Below are positions 52,822-62,949 of a stretch of 64,000 nucleotides of DNA, piece after piece. Every line of letters begins with the position of its first letter. Position 1 is the first letter of the stretch. A program made the position numbers and the translations under genes. Source of the stretch: Flammeovirgaceae bacterium (GTDB lineage: Bacteria; Bacteroidota; Bacteroidia; Cytophagales; Cyclobacteriaceae); the NCBI GenBank assembly GCA_027487845.1, contig JAIYCV010000026.1, forward strand, positions 186,001 through 250,000, written 5' to 3'. A model generated the notes under the pieces. The model was not told the origin of the DNA. It saw nothing but the letters and a program-made list of their open reading frames with translations, and did no database searches.

Positions 52822-54450
52822 CTACCTCCTAACGATAATTCGTCTCGAAAATTGATTTAAGTTGGTCTGAATGTGGCAGATATAAAAACCATTGGGTACT
52901 TGGGCTAAGTCTATCACGAAATCACTTGCCCCAGAGTTGTTCGAGTACTCTACAACATTTTTCCCTTCAATGGTTAAAATATTAACCTGTTTTACAATTT
53001 CATTGGCCACGGCAATAGTCATTAGATCTGCCGTTGGGTTTGGGTAAAGCCAAATTCCGTCTTGTGGCATCTCTTGCAACGCTGTTACAATACCCAGGTC
53101 ACACGCCATGTGGTCTGGCTTGATCAAACCTTCTATTAGCATGTTGCTAAAACCACGGTTGTTGGTGTAATCATAAAAGGCCAGATCTAAGGTCGATTCG
53201 GTTGACCCTAACCAGTTTTTCAAAATAGTTCCAAACACTCTCCTGTAATCATGTTGCACAGTTTTAAACTGAAATCCGTTAGCTTGTATAATCTCATCTA
53301 AGTTAACATTTGTTCCTGAAACGCCAGGGGCAATAGGACTCCCAAAAACAAACATGGGTGCTATGCGGCCGTGATCGGTACCCAAGTTGGCGTTCTCTCT
53401 TGGCGTTCTGCCAAATTCAGAATACGTTATTGCCACCACATCACCACCCAGCCCTTGGCTGTTGATATCGGTAATGAAATTGTTTACGGCATCCGAAAGT
53501 GTTTTCAGGAGATTCGAATGACCACCAGTATGGGAGCTAACAGCACTTGCCACTTGCCGATCGTGCGTATCCCATCCACCGATAGTGACTAAATACACTT
53601 TGGTTTCGAGCCCCCCCGAAATTAACCTTGCCACCGTTTTAAGCTGATTAGAAAGATCGGTATTGGGGTAAGTCACTGTGTTTTTGCCTTTAGCAAACGA
53701 AGTTGAAATAGCTTGGGCATATGCGGTAGTCTGTTGATCATTCGCAATTATGTATTGTATCAAATCTCCATATTCGGAAAGCGGAATGTTGGATGGGGGT
53801 GATCCGCCAAGGCCATTAATAACGGAGTAAAAACCTGCCGGATCTTGCCCCGTTATATTAAGGTTATGTGGCTGGTTTTCAGCTCGAAAAATACTCGAGT
53901 TCGCGGTGCCAGCAAGCTGAATCCCCAAGGGAAATTTATCTTGAGGTAACACTTCATAATGATTTTCTAGAAACCGGCCCAACCAACCCGACTCTAAATC
54001 AAAATTTCGATTAGTTCCGTCACCGCCTGAATGCCATAAATCCGTTGATTTAAAGTGCGAACCGTTCATTGTTGGATAACCCACCCCCTGAATAACCCTC
54101 ATTTTTCCGCTATCATATAAACTTTTAAAACCAGTAAGGCTCGGGTGAAGGCCAATTTGATCGTTTAGGCCGAGGGTTGTATCTAAATTAATCACACCGT
54201 TAGATTCAGTAGTATTTTTCAGCCGGATAGTTGGACGAAGAGCAACGTACTTATCATATTGATTCAGCGGCACTACCGTATTTAAGCCATCGTTTGCACC
54301 ACTCAACTGAATTAAGACCAATTTTTTTCCGTTCAACTGTTGCTTACAGTCGAGGGCATTTACTGATTTGAACATGCTAAAAACTTCCAAGGGCAAAAGC
54401 GACAGGACACTTGCCGTAGAGGTCAGTTTTATAAAATTTCTTCTCTTCAT
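52822..54450 (-). CDS. DUF1501 protein with T9SS sorting domain
   Basis: 542 residues. A twin-arginine-like N terminus (MKRRNFIKLTSTASVLSLLP) precedes the DUF1501 alkaline-phosphatase-like core (KLVLIQLSGANDGLNTVVPL, VAITYSEFGRTPRENANLGT, DHGRIAPMFVFG). The C-terminal sorting domain reads YPNPTADLMTIAV ... LAQVPNGFYICHI. DUF1501 genes commonly pair with DUF1800 genes, as here (54549-56249 upstream). The substrate is unknown. The combination of Tat and T9SS signals is notable. Confidence 0.92.
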   Translation of the reverse strand: MKRRNFIKLTSTASVLSLLPLEVFSMFKSVNALDCKQQLNGKKLVLIQLSGANDGLNTVVPLNQYDKYVALRPTIRLKNTTESNGVINLDTTLGLNDQIGLHPSLTGFKSLYDSGKMRVIQGVGYPTMNGSHFKSTDLWHSGGDGTNRNFDLESGWLGRFLENHYEVLPQDKFPLGIQLAGTANSSIFRAENQPHNLNITGQDPAGFYSVINGLGGSPPSNIPLSEYGDLIQYIIANDQQTTAYAQAISTSFAKGKNTVTYPNTDLSNQLKTVARLISGGLETKVYLVTIGGWDTHDRQVASAVSSHTGGHSNLLKTLSDAVNNFITDINSQGLGGDVVAITYSEFGRTPRENANLGTDHGRIAPMFVFGSPIAPGVSGTNVNLDEIIQANGFQFKTVQHDYRRVFGTILKNWLGSTESTLDLAFYDYTNNRGFSNMLIEGLIKPDHMACDLGIVTALQEMPQDGIWLYPNPTADLMTIAVANEIVKQVNILTIEGKNVVEYSNNSGASDFVIDLAQVPNGFYICHIQTNLNQFSRRIIVRR

Positions 54451-54548
54451 TCGTTGATAGTTTTGTTTTTGTTGTCACTTAGAATTGGGTTGTAAACAAC
54501 ATATTCTTTTACGTGGCGATTATCTTAATTAGATTGTTGGTCAATAAC

Positions 54549-56249
54549 TTAAAACAACTGAAATTCTGGTGAAGAAAGTAGTTCCTTAACCAATTCTTTC
54601 AACCTTGGTTCAACGACCGATTTATTATTATTTGTAAGGTATTTTTCCCATTCTTGTTTCCAATAATTATCGGTAAAATCTCCTACCAACGCCTTTTTGA
54701 AATAAGTGACTCTGTCCAAGTCGGGCTCTTGTCCAAAAAGCGCACCGCATAACTCGGTAGTCAATATAACCGCATCATTGGGTTGAGAAACGATACCGCT
54801 CGATTTTACCGCATTGACAATATCAATTTTTACACCCATGCTAGGAGAACCCGATCTTAGAAGGTTTTTGCCTTCCAGCAACGACTCCCCAATTCGATAT
54901 CTCGCGACCAACGTGGAAGAGGAAATCCACGACTTATCATAACTAGGCTCTTGGTGGTAAGCGTCATGGCCTGCAACATTGCCAGGGGAGAAAAGTTGCA
55001 TATTAGAAAGCACACCATAGCTAAAATCTAAATTACCGTACCAGAGGGTTTGGTAAAAGGCTGTTGCGTTACTGAGTGTATTGGGGTCAGGTATTGCACC
55101 ACCAAAAAAGGTGATTATTTCTGATGCCAATTGTATTGGCGGCTTCACCATTGCGCCTACCACCTCATCAGTTGAATTGGAATCGTCCAGGTCATAAAAA
55201 TGCAAACTATTGAGCAGCCTTTTTACAGTGGGCATTAACTCGTAACTGTTGTCTTTTAATTCCAACGCCAAAGGGGCTATAATGTCATTCTCCACCTCAG
55301 CCGAGATAGTGCTGCGCACAAAATAGCGGTAAAGTTTTCTGCAAATGTGCAAGGCGGTGGCATCTTTGCCGAAAACCATTTCCACAAACTCATTTAGTTC
55401 TGTATCCATACCCAAAGAGGTAGTAGCACCGTTTATTATCTTATTACCAAACGCACTACTAAAAGCCTTGGCGGTGGTGTTATGGTTAGCAATTACATTT
55501 TGCCCCTTGGGTAGACCTGTTTCGGTATCTATGAGGGTTCGGTCGGCTTTCGTGCGAAAACCTGTTAACAATTTGGCCGCCTGCACCACATCTGTTTCTG
55601 TGTAGTTAGTATAATTTCCCTCTCCTATTTGGGGGCCTTTGCCAATGGTAAAAAGTTCGAGAAACTCACGGGCATAGTTCTCGTTGGCAGCGGTTTTACT
55701 ATTGTTTGTGTTATTTAGGTAGTTGAGCATGGAGTTATCCAACGTCATCTTTCTTGCCAGCGTTTTATAATTGCCGTATGCGTAAAATAACAGTAGCCGA
55801 ATGTGGTCATAAAAAGAACTGGCACTGGTGATAGTCAAATCGCCAAACCGACTTGCAACAAACCGTGTCGACAAAAAATGCGATAATTTAAATTTGATGG
55901 TGGGCGTGTTAATGGCATTGAACCACCACCAAGCAGATACGTAGCTTACTTTGCGCTGATAGCCGCCAAAATCGTTGAAAAAGGTGGGCAACACATCGGT
56001 TCGTTCGGTCCAATAACCATCCACTGTGGTTCCGGTGTTTTTTCCGTCTGGGCCTGTTTTAGTGGTGGGGTCGTAAGGTCGTGCCAACAGCAAAGGTTGT
56101 TCTTGAAATAACGACTCAATAGCTTGTGCTGGGGTTAGACTAGAAAAAGACCTAACCAATGCCTGGGAATAATTAAATGTCGCTCTTTTGAGCAGGTGCC
56201 TTGCGTGTTTTTCACCTAGAACTGCATTATTGGGTGCTAGTGATGCCAT
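54549..56249 (-). CDS. DUF1800 protein
   Basis: 566 residues. Family landmarks: HLLKRATFNYSQALVRSFSS near the start, NENYAREFLELFTIG in the middle, and KPPIQLASEIITFFGG towards the end. It has no obvious signal peptide. It lies upstream of the DUF1501 gene (98-bp gap, same strand), the usual partnership. The function of the pair is not established. Confidence 0.92.
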   Translation of the reverse strand: MASLAPNNAVLGEKHARHLLKRATFNYSQALVRSFSSLTPAQAIESLFQEQPLLLARPYDPTTKTGPDGKNTGTTVDGYWTERTDVLPTFFNDFGGYQRKVSYVSAWWWFNAINTPTIKFKLSHFLSTRFVASRFGDLTITSASSFYDHIRLLLFYAYGNYKTLARKMTLDNSMLNYLNNTNNSKTAANENYAREFLELFTIGKGPQIGEGNYTNYTETDVVQAAKLLTGFRTKADRTLIDTETGLPKGQNVIANHNTTAKAFSSAFGNKIINGATTSLGMDTELNEFVEMVFGKDATALHICRKLYRYFVRSTISAEVENDIIAPLALELKDNSYELMPTVKRLLNSLHFYDLDDSNSTDEVVGAMVKPPIQLASEIITFFGGAIPDPNTLSNATAFYQTLWYGNLDFSYGVLSNMQLFSPGNVAGHDAYHQEPSYDKSWISSSTLVARYRIGESLLEGKNLLRSGSPSMGVKIDIVNAVKSSGIVSQPNDAVILTTELCGALFGQEPDLDRVTYFKKALVGDFTDNYWKQEWEKYLTNNNKSVVEPRLKELVKELLSSPEFQLF

Positions 56250-56476
56250 AACTTAGAAATATCTGTTAGCGACAAATGTAAGGATTTTTGGAGTTTATAA
56301 ATTCTGGCAAATTCCACGCCATTACTCGATTCTTGAGAAAATATTCAAGCAATTGATTGTCAATATTATATCAACATATCGGAAGTAGCGGGTCAACAAA
56401 TAGAACCCAAATTGGGAAAAGTGTAACTATAACCCTCCCAAAATGGTAATACTCTCATTTTTTTCGATGTAATGTT

Positions 56477-58570
56477 TTAGCTAATTCTACTCCAATTTAC
56501 AGCTGCTTTCTTTACGGATTCTACCTGAATTTTTATCATCCTATTTTCGGGTTTAATCAAATCAGGGTCGTCCTTCAAAACAGAAGTGGCAACCTCGCGA
56601 GCTTGTTCAAGCAGATGGCCATCTTTAGCCAAATCGGCAATTAATAGATCAAGTGCACCACTCTGCTGGGTGCCCATCAAATCGCCTGGGCCACGCAGTT
56701 TCAAATCGGTCTCCGCAATCTCAAATCCATTATTGGTGCGCACCATGGTTTGCATTCGTTCCCTCGATTCTGCGCCAAGCTTATAATCGGTAATTAAAAT
56801 ACAATACGATTGCTCAGCACCCCGACCCACACGCCCACGCAACTGATGCAACTGCGAAAGCCCAAAACGCTCTGCGTTTTCAATGATCATAACCGAAGCA
56901 TTGGGCACGTCTACACCTACTTCAATTACCGTAGTGGCCACCATAATTTTGGTTTCGCCTTTAACAAAACGAGCCATTTCGTAGTCTTTATCTTTCGGCT
57001 TCATTCTGCCATGCACAATGCTTATTGGTACTTCCGGAAACGCTCGCGCAATACTCTCATAGCCATCCATCAAATGCTTTAAGTCTAACTTCTCTGATTC
57101 CTCAATCAATGGATAGACGATGTAAATTTGCCTGCCTTCTTCTATTTGTTTCTTGATAAAGCCGTTAATCATGAGTCTATTTGAATCAAATCGATGCATT
57201 GTTAAAATAGGCTTGCGGCCTTTGGGCAATTCATCGATAACCGATATTTCTAAATCCCCGTAAAGGGTCATGGCTAACGTACGGGGTATTGGCGTGGCCG
57301 TCATAACAAGTACATGAGGGTAAACATCCGTGTTCTTTTGCCATAGCCTGGACCGTTGAGCTACGCCAAAGCGATGTTGCTCGTCAATAACTGCCAATCC
57401 TAACTTATTAAACTTTACTTCGTCCTCTAACAAAGCATGCGTGCCTACCAATATTTTCAATTCACCGTTTTGCAACGATTCGTGTAATACGTTACGAACT
57501 GCCTTTTTTGTTGACCCTGTAAGCAAGGCAATGGTAACGTTCATCTTCTCAGCATATTTTCTCAGGTTAGCATAGTGTTGTTGTGCTAATATTTCCGTTG
57601 GTGCCATTAATGCAGCTTGCTTACCACTGCCCACGCAAATAAGCATGCAAATGAAGCCCACAATTGTTTTACCACTGCCCACATCGCCCTGCAGCAGGCG
57701 GTTCATCTGTTTGCCCGATTTTAAGTCGGCATAAATTTCCCTTATCACACGCTTTTGCGCTTCTGTTAAAGGAAAAGGTAAATGCTCCTTGTAAAACTGA
57801 GTGAGCATCGCGGTATCGTTAAAAACCTGACCTTTAAACTTCTCTTGCCTTACCAATTTCATCTTGATCAGGCGCAGTTGGATATAAAAAAGCTCTTCAA
57901 ACTTAAGCCTGCTTTGTGCCGCAATCAGCCATTCTTGATTCTGCGGAAAATGGATGTGTAGCAAGGCATCTTTTTTATTAATTAATTTAAGTGATGAAAG
58001 AATGGGTGAAGGCAGCGTTTCGCGGATATGAGATTGAGCCCCTTTTAAAATTTCTTGTTGGCATTTGCCAATAAACTTACTGTCGATGTGCCGTGCGCGA
58101 AGCTTTTCCGTAATGGAATACACAGGTTGAAGAAACCCGCCCACATCATTTTTGTTACTTACCAATTCTATCTCCGGATGTGCAATAGACAGCTTATTCC
58201 CAAATCGATTGGGCTTACCAAATACCATATATTCAATACCTGGTTTTATTTTGTCCAATACCCATTGAATACCTTGAAACCAAACCAACTCCAGTTCACC
58301 AGTTTCATCGGTAAATAAAGCGGTAAGTCGTTTCTTAAATCCTGTGCCAATAACTTCACGGTGACTGATCTTGCCTTTCAATTGAACATAGGGCATTGTT
58401 TCATTCACTTCCAAAACTTGATAAAACTTCGTACGGTCTTCATACCGGAACGGATAATGTTGGATAAAATCACCAAACGTGAAGAGGCGCAACTCTTTTT
58501 GAATAAGTTCCGCCCGTTGGGGCCCAACACCTTTTAAAAATTCTATGGGAGTATCGAAAAAAGTTGCCAC
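56477..58570 (-). CDS. recG: ATP-dependent DNA helicase RecG
   Basis: 697 residues, full length. The N-terminal wedge/OB domain includes FLKGVGPQRAELIQ. Helicase motifs: Walker A GDVGSGKT, DEQH box (VIDEQHRFGVAQR), TATPIPRTLAMTLYGDL, and motif VI QLRGRVGRGAEQSYC. It remodels stalled replication forks and branched recombination intermediates. Confidence 0.97.
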   Translation of the reverse strand: MATFFDTPIEFLKGVGPQRAELIQKELRLFTFGDFIQHYPFRYEDRTKFYQVLEVNETMPYVQLKGKISHREVIGTGFKKRLTALFTDETGELELVWFQGIQWVLDKIKPGIEYMVFGKPNRFGNKLSIAHPEIELVSNKNDVGGFLQPVYSITEKLRARHIDSKFIGKCQQEILKGAQSHIRETLPSPILSSLKLINKKDALLHIHFPQNQEWLIAAQSRLKFEELFYIQLRLIKMKLVRQEKFKGQVFNDTAMLTQFYKEHLPFPLTEAQKRVIREIYADLKSGKQMNRLLQGDVGSGKTIVGFICMLICVGSGKQAALMAPTEILAQQHYANLRKYAEKMNVTIALLTGSTKKAVRNVLHESLQNGELKILVGTHALLEDEVKFNKLGLAVIDEQHRFGVAQRSRLWQKNTDVYPHVLVMTATPIPRTLAMTLYGDLEISVIDELPKGRKPILTMHRFDSNRLMINGFIKKQIEEGRQIYIVYPLIEESEKLDLKHLMDGYESIARAFPEVPISIVHGRMKPKDKDYEMARFVKGETKIMVATTVIEVGVDVPNASVMIIENAERFGLSQLHQLRGRVGRGAEQSYCILITDYKLGAESRERMQTMVRTNNGFEIAETDLKLRGPGDLMGTQQSGALDLLIADLAKDGHLLEQAREVATSVLKDDPDLIKPENRMIKIQVESVKKAAVNWSRIS

Positions 58571-58594
58571 AATGAATCTTAATAGGGTAAGGTA

Positions 58595-58840
58595 TTAATC
58601 TACATATTTTATACTTCTTCTCTTCCCTACCAAATTATAAGTCTTGCCTCTCCATTTTCGGTCATCGTAGTAGGCCTTCAAGGTTCCGCAAACAAGAAAC
58701 AATAAAACAAAGAACCCAACCCAATAAAAACCATGGCCGACACCTATCGTGCTATCATAAGGAGTTGCAAGTCGACTTCTGCTTGGATTCAGATTCTGGA
58801 GTAAGATTGTAAAGCAACTTTGCATATCCGTTATTCGCAA
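58595..58840 (-). CDS. Small membrane protein of unknown function
   Basis: 81 residues with one strong membrane segment (GFYWVGFFVLLFLVCGTLKA) and a basic tail (DDRKWRGKTYNLVGKRRS). The N-terminal 35 residues look less native, so an internal start is possible. It lies between recG and gldD, all leftward. No family recognised. Confidence 0.45.
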   Translation of the reverse strand: MRITDMQSCFTILLQNLNPSRSRLATPYDSTIGVGHGFYWVGFFVLLFLVCGTLKAYYDDRKWRGKTYNLVGKRRSIKYVD

Positions 58841-58865
58841 ATGAGTAACAAAAGACGCTAAGCGA

Positions 58866-59438
58866 TCAATTTTTCCTCCACTCCATTGTGTTGATCATTT
58901 TCATGACCTCTTTCTTCATAAAATCAATGGCAGGTTTAAGTGAATCATTTTGCACCTTCACATTAAAATACAAAGCTCCTCTCAAAAAGTTCTTAGATGA
59001 ATCCGTCATCGTAAATTGAAACTGACTGGGCACTTCGCCATCCAATTCAGCAACGACTGCCGTTTTCCCGAGGGGCGTTTTTAAAATTGCTTCGTCTATT
59101 GAATAGGCCTTTATCTGATGTTTAGCCGTAAGCCGATAGGCGTCATTATAATACTCTTTAAGAAGCTGCTCTTTATTAAATACGCGTTTATAAGTGATAT
59201 GAACTGTAGATTTTAACGTAGGATAAAAGATTTCGATAAAATTTTCTTCCTCCCTCCAAGAAGAGTCTTTTAACAACTTGGCGTGTACAGAGTATTCAAA
59301 TTTATACGGAAGGGTATCGGGCAAGGGTTGATATACTTCGGTAGGCAAGATCAGCCGATTGTATCCTTTCGGTTTTGGCTGATATTCTTTGCCACAAGCC
59401 GAAACCAACAACGCGAAAACAAAAAACCATTTACTCAT
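58866..59438 (-). CDS. gldD: Gliding motility lipoprotein GldD
   Basis: 190 residues from the ATG at 59438, chosen because it overlaps the gldE stop codon as ATGAGTAA (8 bp), a typical coupled arrangement; an ATG six codons upstream also exists. Lipobox LVSACG, then KPKGYNRLILPTEVYQPLPD, the GldD signature. GldD is required for gliding and for type IX secretion in Flavobacterium johnsoniae. Confidence 0.93.
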   Translation of the reverse strand: MSKWFFVFALLVSACGKEYQPKPKGYNRLILPTEVYQPLPDTLPYKFEYSVHAKLLKDSSWREEENFIEIFYPTLKSTVHITYKRVFNKEQLLKEYYNDAYRLTAKHQIKAYSIDEAILKTPLGKTAVVAELDGEVPSQFQFTMTDSSKNFLRGALYFNVKVQNDSLKPAIDFMKKEVMKMINTMEWRKN

Positions 59439-60726
59439 CTTCAACGGCCTTTTCATTTATGGTGATTCGTATCTTATTGATTCGCTTTTGCTCTGCGGCC
59501 GCTATAGTAAAACTAAACTGCTTAAAGACAATTGTTTCATTTATCTGTGGCATTGCACCGTGCAATTCTAGAATTAGACCTCCCAATGATTCACTCTCTC
59601 CTCTTACAGCTTCAAACATTGCCGGTTCTACATCTACTATTTTGCACACATCCGTTAATGGTGTTTTTCCTTCAAAGACAAATGTTTTATCATCTATCTT
59701 TTGATACACAATGCTTTCTTCATCAAACTCGTCATTTATGTCGCCAATTATCTCCTCAATCAAATCCTCTAACGTTATCACCCCTGCTGTACCTCCGTAT
59801 TCATCAACCACTACTGCCATGTGCACATGCTTGCTTTGAAAATCCTTCAATAGAGAATCCAATTTTTTTGATTCTGGAACGAAGAAACCTGGTCGTAAAA
59901 GACTTTGCCATTTAAAGTCGGTATTTGTACCCAAATAAGGGAGTAAATCTTTAGTGTAAAGAATACCCTCAATCGTGTCAATCGACTCACTATAGACCGG
60001 TATTCTTGAAAAGCCTGATCTGTGCACCTGATCCATTAGCTCTTTGAAAGTAAGCTCGGCATCAACTGCAGAAATATCCATTCTACTTTTCATTACCTGC
60101 TTTACTGTAAGCGTTCCAAAATTAACGATGCCCTTTAAAATATCTTTTTCCTCCTCAGAGGTATTGTTGTCGGTGGTGGTAAGGTCAAGCGCTTCGTTAA
60201 GTTCATCGAGGGTTGTGCTGTATCCCTTCTTTTTTATTCTCCTTTCAATAATGTTGGTGAGGCTCATAAGCGGCCAAGAAATAGGTCTGCAGATAATTTG
60301 TACTACTGTCCACAAGCCTCCCACTCGTCTGGCTATGGTAAGGTTATTTTGTGTAGCATACACTTTTGGGATGATCTCTGCGAAAAACGTAATAAAGAAG
60401 GTAACACCAAAAGTTACAATGCCCACAATAATGTCTGCGGGCTTGTGGGTTCCGGTCATTTCCCACATCAAAAAAGTAGCAATCGTTACGATCCCTACAT
60501 TGACAAGATCGTGAATAATAAGTATCGATGCCAACAGCAGTCTTGGTCTCTTTAGCAAATAAAAAATGTTTTGAAAAGACGTGTCGTCAGAATCGATATG
60601 TTTATCTAAGTCGTCTGGTTTCAAGGAGAAAAACGCCACTTCTGATGCTGAAACTATCGCTGAAATTAGCAACAATAAAACAATAGAAGAAAACGAAAAA
60701 AAATAAAAATAATTAAACGCTCCCAT
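59431..60726 (-). CDS. gldE: Gliding motility-associated protein GldE (CNNM/CBS membrane protein)
   Basis: 431 residues. A DUF21/CNNM membrane domain (about 10-195, IVSASEVAFFSLKPDDLDKH) is followed by a CBS pair (about 210-335; VKQVMKSRMDISAVDAELTF, VVVDEYGGTAGVITLEDLIE) and a CorC-type C-terminal domain. Related proteins act in Mg or other cation transport. The gene overlaps gldD, and in Flavobacterium GldE partly supports GldD function. Confidence 0.93.
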   Translation of the reverse strand: MGAFNYFYFFSFSSIVLLLLISAIVSASEVAFFSLKPDDLDKHIDSDDTSFQNIFYLLKRPRLLLASILIIHDLVNVGIVTIATFLMWEMTGTHKPADIIVGIVTFGVTFFITFFAEIIPKVYATQNNLTIARRVGGLWTVVQIICRPISWPLMSLTNIIERRIKKKGYSTTLDELNEALDLTTTDNNTSEEEKDILKGIVNFGTLTVKQVMKSRMDISAVDAELTFKELMDQVHRSGFSRIPVYSESIDTIEGILYTKDLLPYLGTNTDFKWQSLLRPGFFVPESKKLDSLLKDFQSKHVHMAVVVDEYGGTAGVITLEDLIEEIIGDINDEFDEESIVYQKIDDKTFVFEGKTPLTDVCKIVDVEPAMFEAVRGESESLGGLILELHGAMPQINETIVFKQFSFTIAAAEQKRINKIRITINEKAVEDE

Positions 60727-60781
60727 GTCACATTACATTAATCGCACGTGCGCGTTGGTGCATGTGGAAATCATGGGCGAT

Positions 60782-61231
60782 TTAAAAAGGCAGATCATCG
60801 GTTGTGTTATCAGATGAAGGCCTGCTAACATCTTCCGCGTTGCCCATGCTTTTTGGCTGCGTGGAAGAAGGTGAATACTCTGAGTTGCCGCTCCCGCCTG
60901 GCTTACTGCTGAGCATCGTCATATTATCTCCCACAATCTCGGTGGTGTATCGAGTTACATTGTCCTTTTCCCAAGAGCGTGTCCTGAGCTTTCCTTCAAT
61001 ATACACCATGTCTCCTTTATGCAGATACTTTGCCGCCACTTCCGCAAGGCCTCGCCACAAAACAATGTTATGCCATTCGGTAATCTCTTTTCGTTCATTT
61101 GTTGTTTTATCCTTGTAGGCCTCCGAAGTCGCAATCGAAAAATTGGCAACCACAGCACCATTTTCAAGGTTTCTAACTTCTGGATCTTTGCCCAACCGAC
61201 CTACTAAAATAACTTTATTGACGCCTGACAT
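60782..61231 (-). CDS. ssb: Single-stranded DNA-binding protein
   Basis: 149 residues. The OB fold is visible in [20 protein letters not shown] and [20 protein letters not shown], followed by a flexible Ser/Pro-rich linker and the acidic tip TDDLPF that recruits repair proteins. It is part of a leftward block mutY-ssb-gldE-gldD that is common in Bacteroidota. Confidence 0.97.
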   Translation of the reverse strand: MSGVNKVILVGRLGKDPEVRNLENGAVVANFSIATSEAYKDKTTNERKEITEWHNIVLWRGLAEVAAKYLHKGDMVYIEGKLRTRSWEKDNVTRYTTEIVGDNMTMLSSKPGGSGNSEYSPSSTQPKSMGNAEDVSRPSSDNTTDDLPF

Positions 61232-61310
61232 ACTGATTTAGAATTTATTGTTTTTGTTCACGACTCTTTTGATCCCCTTTTTGAATCGAGGTTACAAAAA
61301 TACCAAATTT

Positions 61311-62384
61311 TCAAAGCTTTGTGAAAAAGTTGATATCTGCCAAGTAACGACTCACCAATACTGGCTTTGGAAGTTCATCCACTTGATTTTGAGCATAAAA
61401 GTTAAATCCACAGTTAGCTAAATTGATAAATTTTCGATTAGTGCTTTCAACTTCTACCGGTATAAACCGAGCAAATAAGTGCTGGTGAGAAAGTATATGC
61501 TTGTAGGGTTTGGAGGGCTTTCCAACTGTTAAATCTGCTAATAGCGTATCCGATTTTGCGAGTTTAGTCACATTGGTTGGTCTTTTGGCCTCGATAAGGT
61601 AAAAGTCGTAGAGGCCCTGCCAGATGTCTTTTGGTCCGCGCTCCCTCATTAAAAATCTACTTCCTATTTTGATGACGAAGTAATAGAAATATCGCGTCCG
61701 CACGGAAGCTTTTTTGGTTTTTACGGGGAACAATGACTGGTTGCCTTCTTTAAAGGCCACACATGATTTTTTTAGCACGCAGTCGTCACACCTTGGGTTT
61801 TGTGGCGTGCAATTCAACGCACCAAATTCCATTATAGCCTGATTAAAAACTGCGGGCTGCTGGGGCGGGATGCATTCGCTTGCTTTTTTAAAAAAGAACT
61901 CTTTGCCAGCCGCAGTCGAAATATCTTTATCGATGCCAAAGTGCCTGGCTAAAACTCGAAAAACATTGCCGTCTACTACTGGCACAGCTTCCGCGAAAGC
62001 GAAAGAAGCGATGGCAGCAGCGGTGTACGAGCCAATGCCTTTGAGTTTTAACAGTGCTGAGTAATTACTTGGAAAAAGACCTTTATGAATCTCAACGATT
62101 GTTTTTGAACATGAGTGAAGGTTTCGAGCCCGAGAGTAATAGCCGAGTCCTTGCCAAAGGCGAAGCACTTCTTGCTCGGAGGCCGCGGCCAAGTCAAAAA
62201 CCGTTGGGTACTTTTCTATAAAGTTCAGGTAATAGGGCAGCCCCTGGTTAACACGCGTCTGTTGAAGGATAATTTCTGAAAGCCATATTTTATAGGGGTC
62301 GCTTGTTTTGCGCCAAGGCAATGCCCGTTTATTAACCTGATACCAGTTAATTATTAATTCTGAAAATTTTTTTTCGCCTGCCAT
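61311..62384 (-). CDS. mutY: A/G-specific adenine glycosylase MutY
   Basis: 357 residues. The helix-hairpin-helix (LLKLKGIGSYTAAAIASFAF) and catalytic Asp in VPVVDGNVFRVLARHFG are present. The 4Fe-4S cluster motif is CTPQNPRCDDCVLKKSC. The C-terminal NUDIX-like domain recognises 8-oxoG. It removes adenine mispaired with 8-oxoguanine. Divergent from the HU gene. Confidence 0.96.
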   Translation of the reverse strand: MAGEKKFSELIINWYQVNKRALPWRKTSDPYKIWLSEIILQQTRVNQGLPYYLNFIEKYPTVFDLAAASEQEVLRLWQGLGYYSRARNLHSCSKTIVEIHKGLFPSNYSALLKLKGIGSYTAAAIASFAFAEAVPVVDGNVFRVLARHFGIDKDISTAAGKEFFFKKASECIPPQQPAVFNQAIMEFGALNCTPQNPRCDDCVLKKSCVAFKEGNQSLFPVKTKKASVRTRYFYYFVIKIGSRFLMRERGPKDIWQGLYDFYLIEAKRPTNVTKLAKSDTLLADLTVGKPSKPYKHILSHQHLFARFIPVEVESTNRKFINLANCGFNFYAQNQVDELPKPVLVSRYLADINFFTKL

Positions 62385-62482
62385 TTCAATCGTTAAAGTC
62401 CGAATTTATTGTCATTTCTCGCTACATTAAGGTGATGATCAAAACTAAATTCCTGTTAATTAAGCATTTGAAAATTATTTCT

Positions 62483-62513
62483 CTTTGTGTTTGAACATTC
62501 TGCGTTTAAATTT
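62483..62513 (+). promoter_or_regulatory. Promoter of the HU-type gene
   Basis: TTTG (62483-62486), 19 bp spacer, TAAATTTG (62506-62513): an exact Bacteroidota promoter match 35 bp before the GTG start. Confidence 0.65.
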
Positions 62514-62548
62514 GCCGTCCTGAATTTTAAGACTCAACCCTAAGTAAC

Positions 62549-62857
62549 GTGACCAAGGCAGACGTAATCAACCAAATAGCTGACAAAACCGGAATAGACA
62601 AAGCCGATGTATCAGCGTCAGTAGAGGCATTTTTTAATATTGTGAAATCAAGCATGACCAGTGGACAAAATATCTATATCCGCGGTTTTGGCAGCTTCAT
62701 CAATAAAAAGAGGAAAAAGAAAATAGCCCGCAACATATCTCGTAACACGGCCATTGTTATTGAAGAGCATTACATACCTAGCTTTAAGCCAGCCAAGATT
62801 TTTGTAAATAAAATTAAGAACAGCGAAAAGGTAAAACAGTTTGCTGAGAAGATTTAA
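62549..62857 (+). CDS. HU/IHF-family DNA-binding protein
   Basis: 102 residues from a GTG start. MTKADVINQIADKTGIDKAD is the standard HU N terminus; the DNA-binding arm region is IYIRGFGSFINKKRKKKIAR. It bends DNA and compacts the chromosome. Divergent from mutY and followed by a TPR gene, a conserved Bacteroidota arrangement leading to ribonuclease G. Confidence 0.94.
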   Translation: MTKADVINQIADKTGIDKADVSASVEAFFNIVKSSMTSGQNIYIRGFGSFINKKRKKKIARNISRNTAIVIEEHYIPSFKPAKIFVNKIKNSEKVKQFAEKI

Positions 62858-62872
62858 TTTGAAAATTAGCCG

Positions 62873-62945
62873 ATTTGAAGATTTGAAAATTATGCGCATA
62901 ACTTCGACTCAATTTCCAAATCAATTCATTTTCAAATCTTCAAAT
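62873..62945. repeat. Perfect 18-bp inverted repeat between the HU and TPR genes
   Basis: Left arm ATTTGAAGATTTGAAAAT (62873-62890), right arm ATTTTCAAATCTTCAAAT (62928-62945), 37-bp loop. The right arm ends 4 bp before the TPR start codon. Both arms are built of GATTTGAA-type units. Confidence 0.6.
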
Positions 62946-62949
62946 TAGT

